Source of the DNA: Cyanobacteria bacterium HKST-UBA02
GTDB taxonomy: Bacteria > Cyanobacteriota > Vampirovibrionia > Obscuribacterales > Obscuribacteraceae
Assembly: GCA_020431945.1 (NCBI GenBank)
Contig: JAGQHH010000084.1
Coordinates: 1 to 13,891 of the forward strand
Direction of reading: 5' to 3'
Length of the DNA stretch: 13,891 nucleotides
The notes beneath the pieces are model-generated. The model was not told where the DNA came from. It did not search any database and saw only the letters and a program-made list of their open reading frames with translations. A program made the position numbers and the translations under genes. Within the stretch, counting starts at the first letter, position 1. Every line of letters starts with the position of its first letter. Positions 13,518 to 13,891 of this stretch are shown here, one piece after another.

Positions 13518-13891
13518 TCAGGATACGGGCTGTTTCTGCAATTCGAGCAGGTCGGCCAGGACTTGCTCCTGATGACCGTCCGGACTGACTTTCTCATAGA
13601 CTTTCGCCACTCTTCCCCGGGGGTCGATGATGAAAGTGGTGCGGCTCCAGTAGAGAGTGCCTTTCCAGTCCGATTGCTCGACTCCGGCGGCTCGCAGCAG
13701 CTCGCCCCGGGTGTCGGCGAGAAGGTCGATGGAGAAATCATACTTGTTGCAGAAGTCTTTGTGAGAGTCGACGCCGTCTTCGCTGAGACCGAGGATCACC
13801 GTGTTGGCGCTATCGAAGCTCTCTCTGGCGGCGGAGAACTGCTTGCCTTCTATCGTACAGCCGGGGGTATCGTCTTTGGGATAGAAGTAGA
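13518..13891 (-). CDS. bcp: PrxQ/Bcp-type thioredoxin-dependent peroxiredoxin, 3' part
   Basis: The reverse-strand frame is open to the right edge and gives 124 residues. They begin YFYPKDDTPGCTIEGKQFS and end LLELQKQPVS, so about 30 N-terminal residues are missing. PKDDTPGCT is the active-site loop with the peroxidatic Cys. WSRTTFIID and DGHQEQVLADL are typical AhpC/TSA-fold ends. Bcp/PrxQ reduces hydrogen and organic peroxides in the cytoplasm using thioredoxin. The common resolving Cys five residues after the peroxidatic one is absent (the position is Lys in CTIEGK). A second Cys lies 36 residues on, in DFCNKYDF, matching the spacing of the alternative PrxQ type such as Xylella PrxQ (Cys47/Cys83, from memory). 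It points away from the AT-rich block and is likely core genome. Confidence 0.88.
   Translation of the reverse strand, partial: YFYPKDDTPGCTIEGKQFSAARESFDSANTVILGLSEDGVDSHKDFCNKYDFSIDLLADTRGELLRAAGVEQSDWKGTLYWSRTTFIIDPRGRVAKVYEKVSPDGHQEQVLADLLELQKQPVS

Noticed and set aside
1..13891. CRISPR array, tRNA, rRNA, complete insertion sequence or integrase
   Set aside because: No regularly spaced direct repeats, no cloverleaf or rRNA-like stretch, and no transposase or recombinase reading frame was seen on either strand.

Overview
The window reads as chromosomal DNA of a diderm (Gram-negative) bacterium. It encodes an outer-membrane beta-barrel with a signal peptide, a lipoprotein with a clear lipobox, and several polytopic envelope proteins. 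By eye the first two thirds are fairly GC-rich, and the stretch from about 9.8 to 13.2 kb is clearly more AT-rich. The features are compatible with Pseudomonadota, but nothing here (no rRNA, no tRNA) fixes the taxon.

Layout. Positions 1-55 hold the first 18 codons of a leftward family-2 glycosyltransferase. Diverging from it is a rightward pair: a GT87-type membrane glycosyltransferase (194-1453), overlapping by 4 nt a predicted outer-membrane beta-barrel gene (1450-2418). Facing them are three leftward genes: two small polytopic membrane proteins in an operon (2970-3482 and 2523-2948), and upstream of these a soluble protein built of two ~80-90-residue repeats, each with a calcium-loop motif (3725-4465). 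Diverging from that gene is a 703-residue GT-C-like membrane glycosyltransferase with a C-terminal soluble part (4558-6669). Two type II toxin-antitoxin modules follow: Xre/RES (6750-7986) and BrnT/BrnA (8195-8765). Each has a promoter region packed with inverted repeats. After a 460-nt gap come a lipoprotein of an uncharacterised family (9226-9714) and a 935-residue secreted protein (9830-12637), which joins Gly-rich beta-helix-like repeats to a C-terminal zinc-metallopeptidase-like domain (HELAH ... EPEAF). A convergent unknown membrane-anchored protein (12660-13193), a 320-nt gap with strong palindromes, and the 3' part of a PrxQ/Bcp peroxiredoxin (13518-13891, leftward) complete the window.

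How the genes may work together. The GT2 enzyme and the two GT-C type enzymes fit one theme: GT2 enzymes of the DPM/GtrB type charge polyprenyl phosphate with a sugar, and multi-spanning GT-C enzymes use such lipid-linked sugars on the periplasmic side. The overlap with the beta-barrel gene suggests the product is linked to the outer membrane, but this is inference. The TA pair, the gap with a G10 run, and the AT-rich secreted protein with its neighbour look like accessory DNA inserted between core envelope genes and the peroxiredoxin. The most interesting object is the beta-helix/metallopeptidase fusion. Next are the calcium-repeat protein, the unknown membrane pair, and the toxin-antitoxin tandem with its operators.
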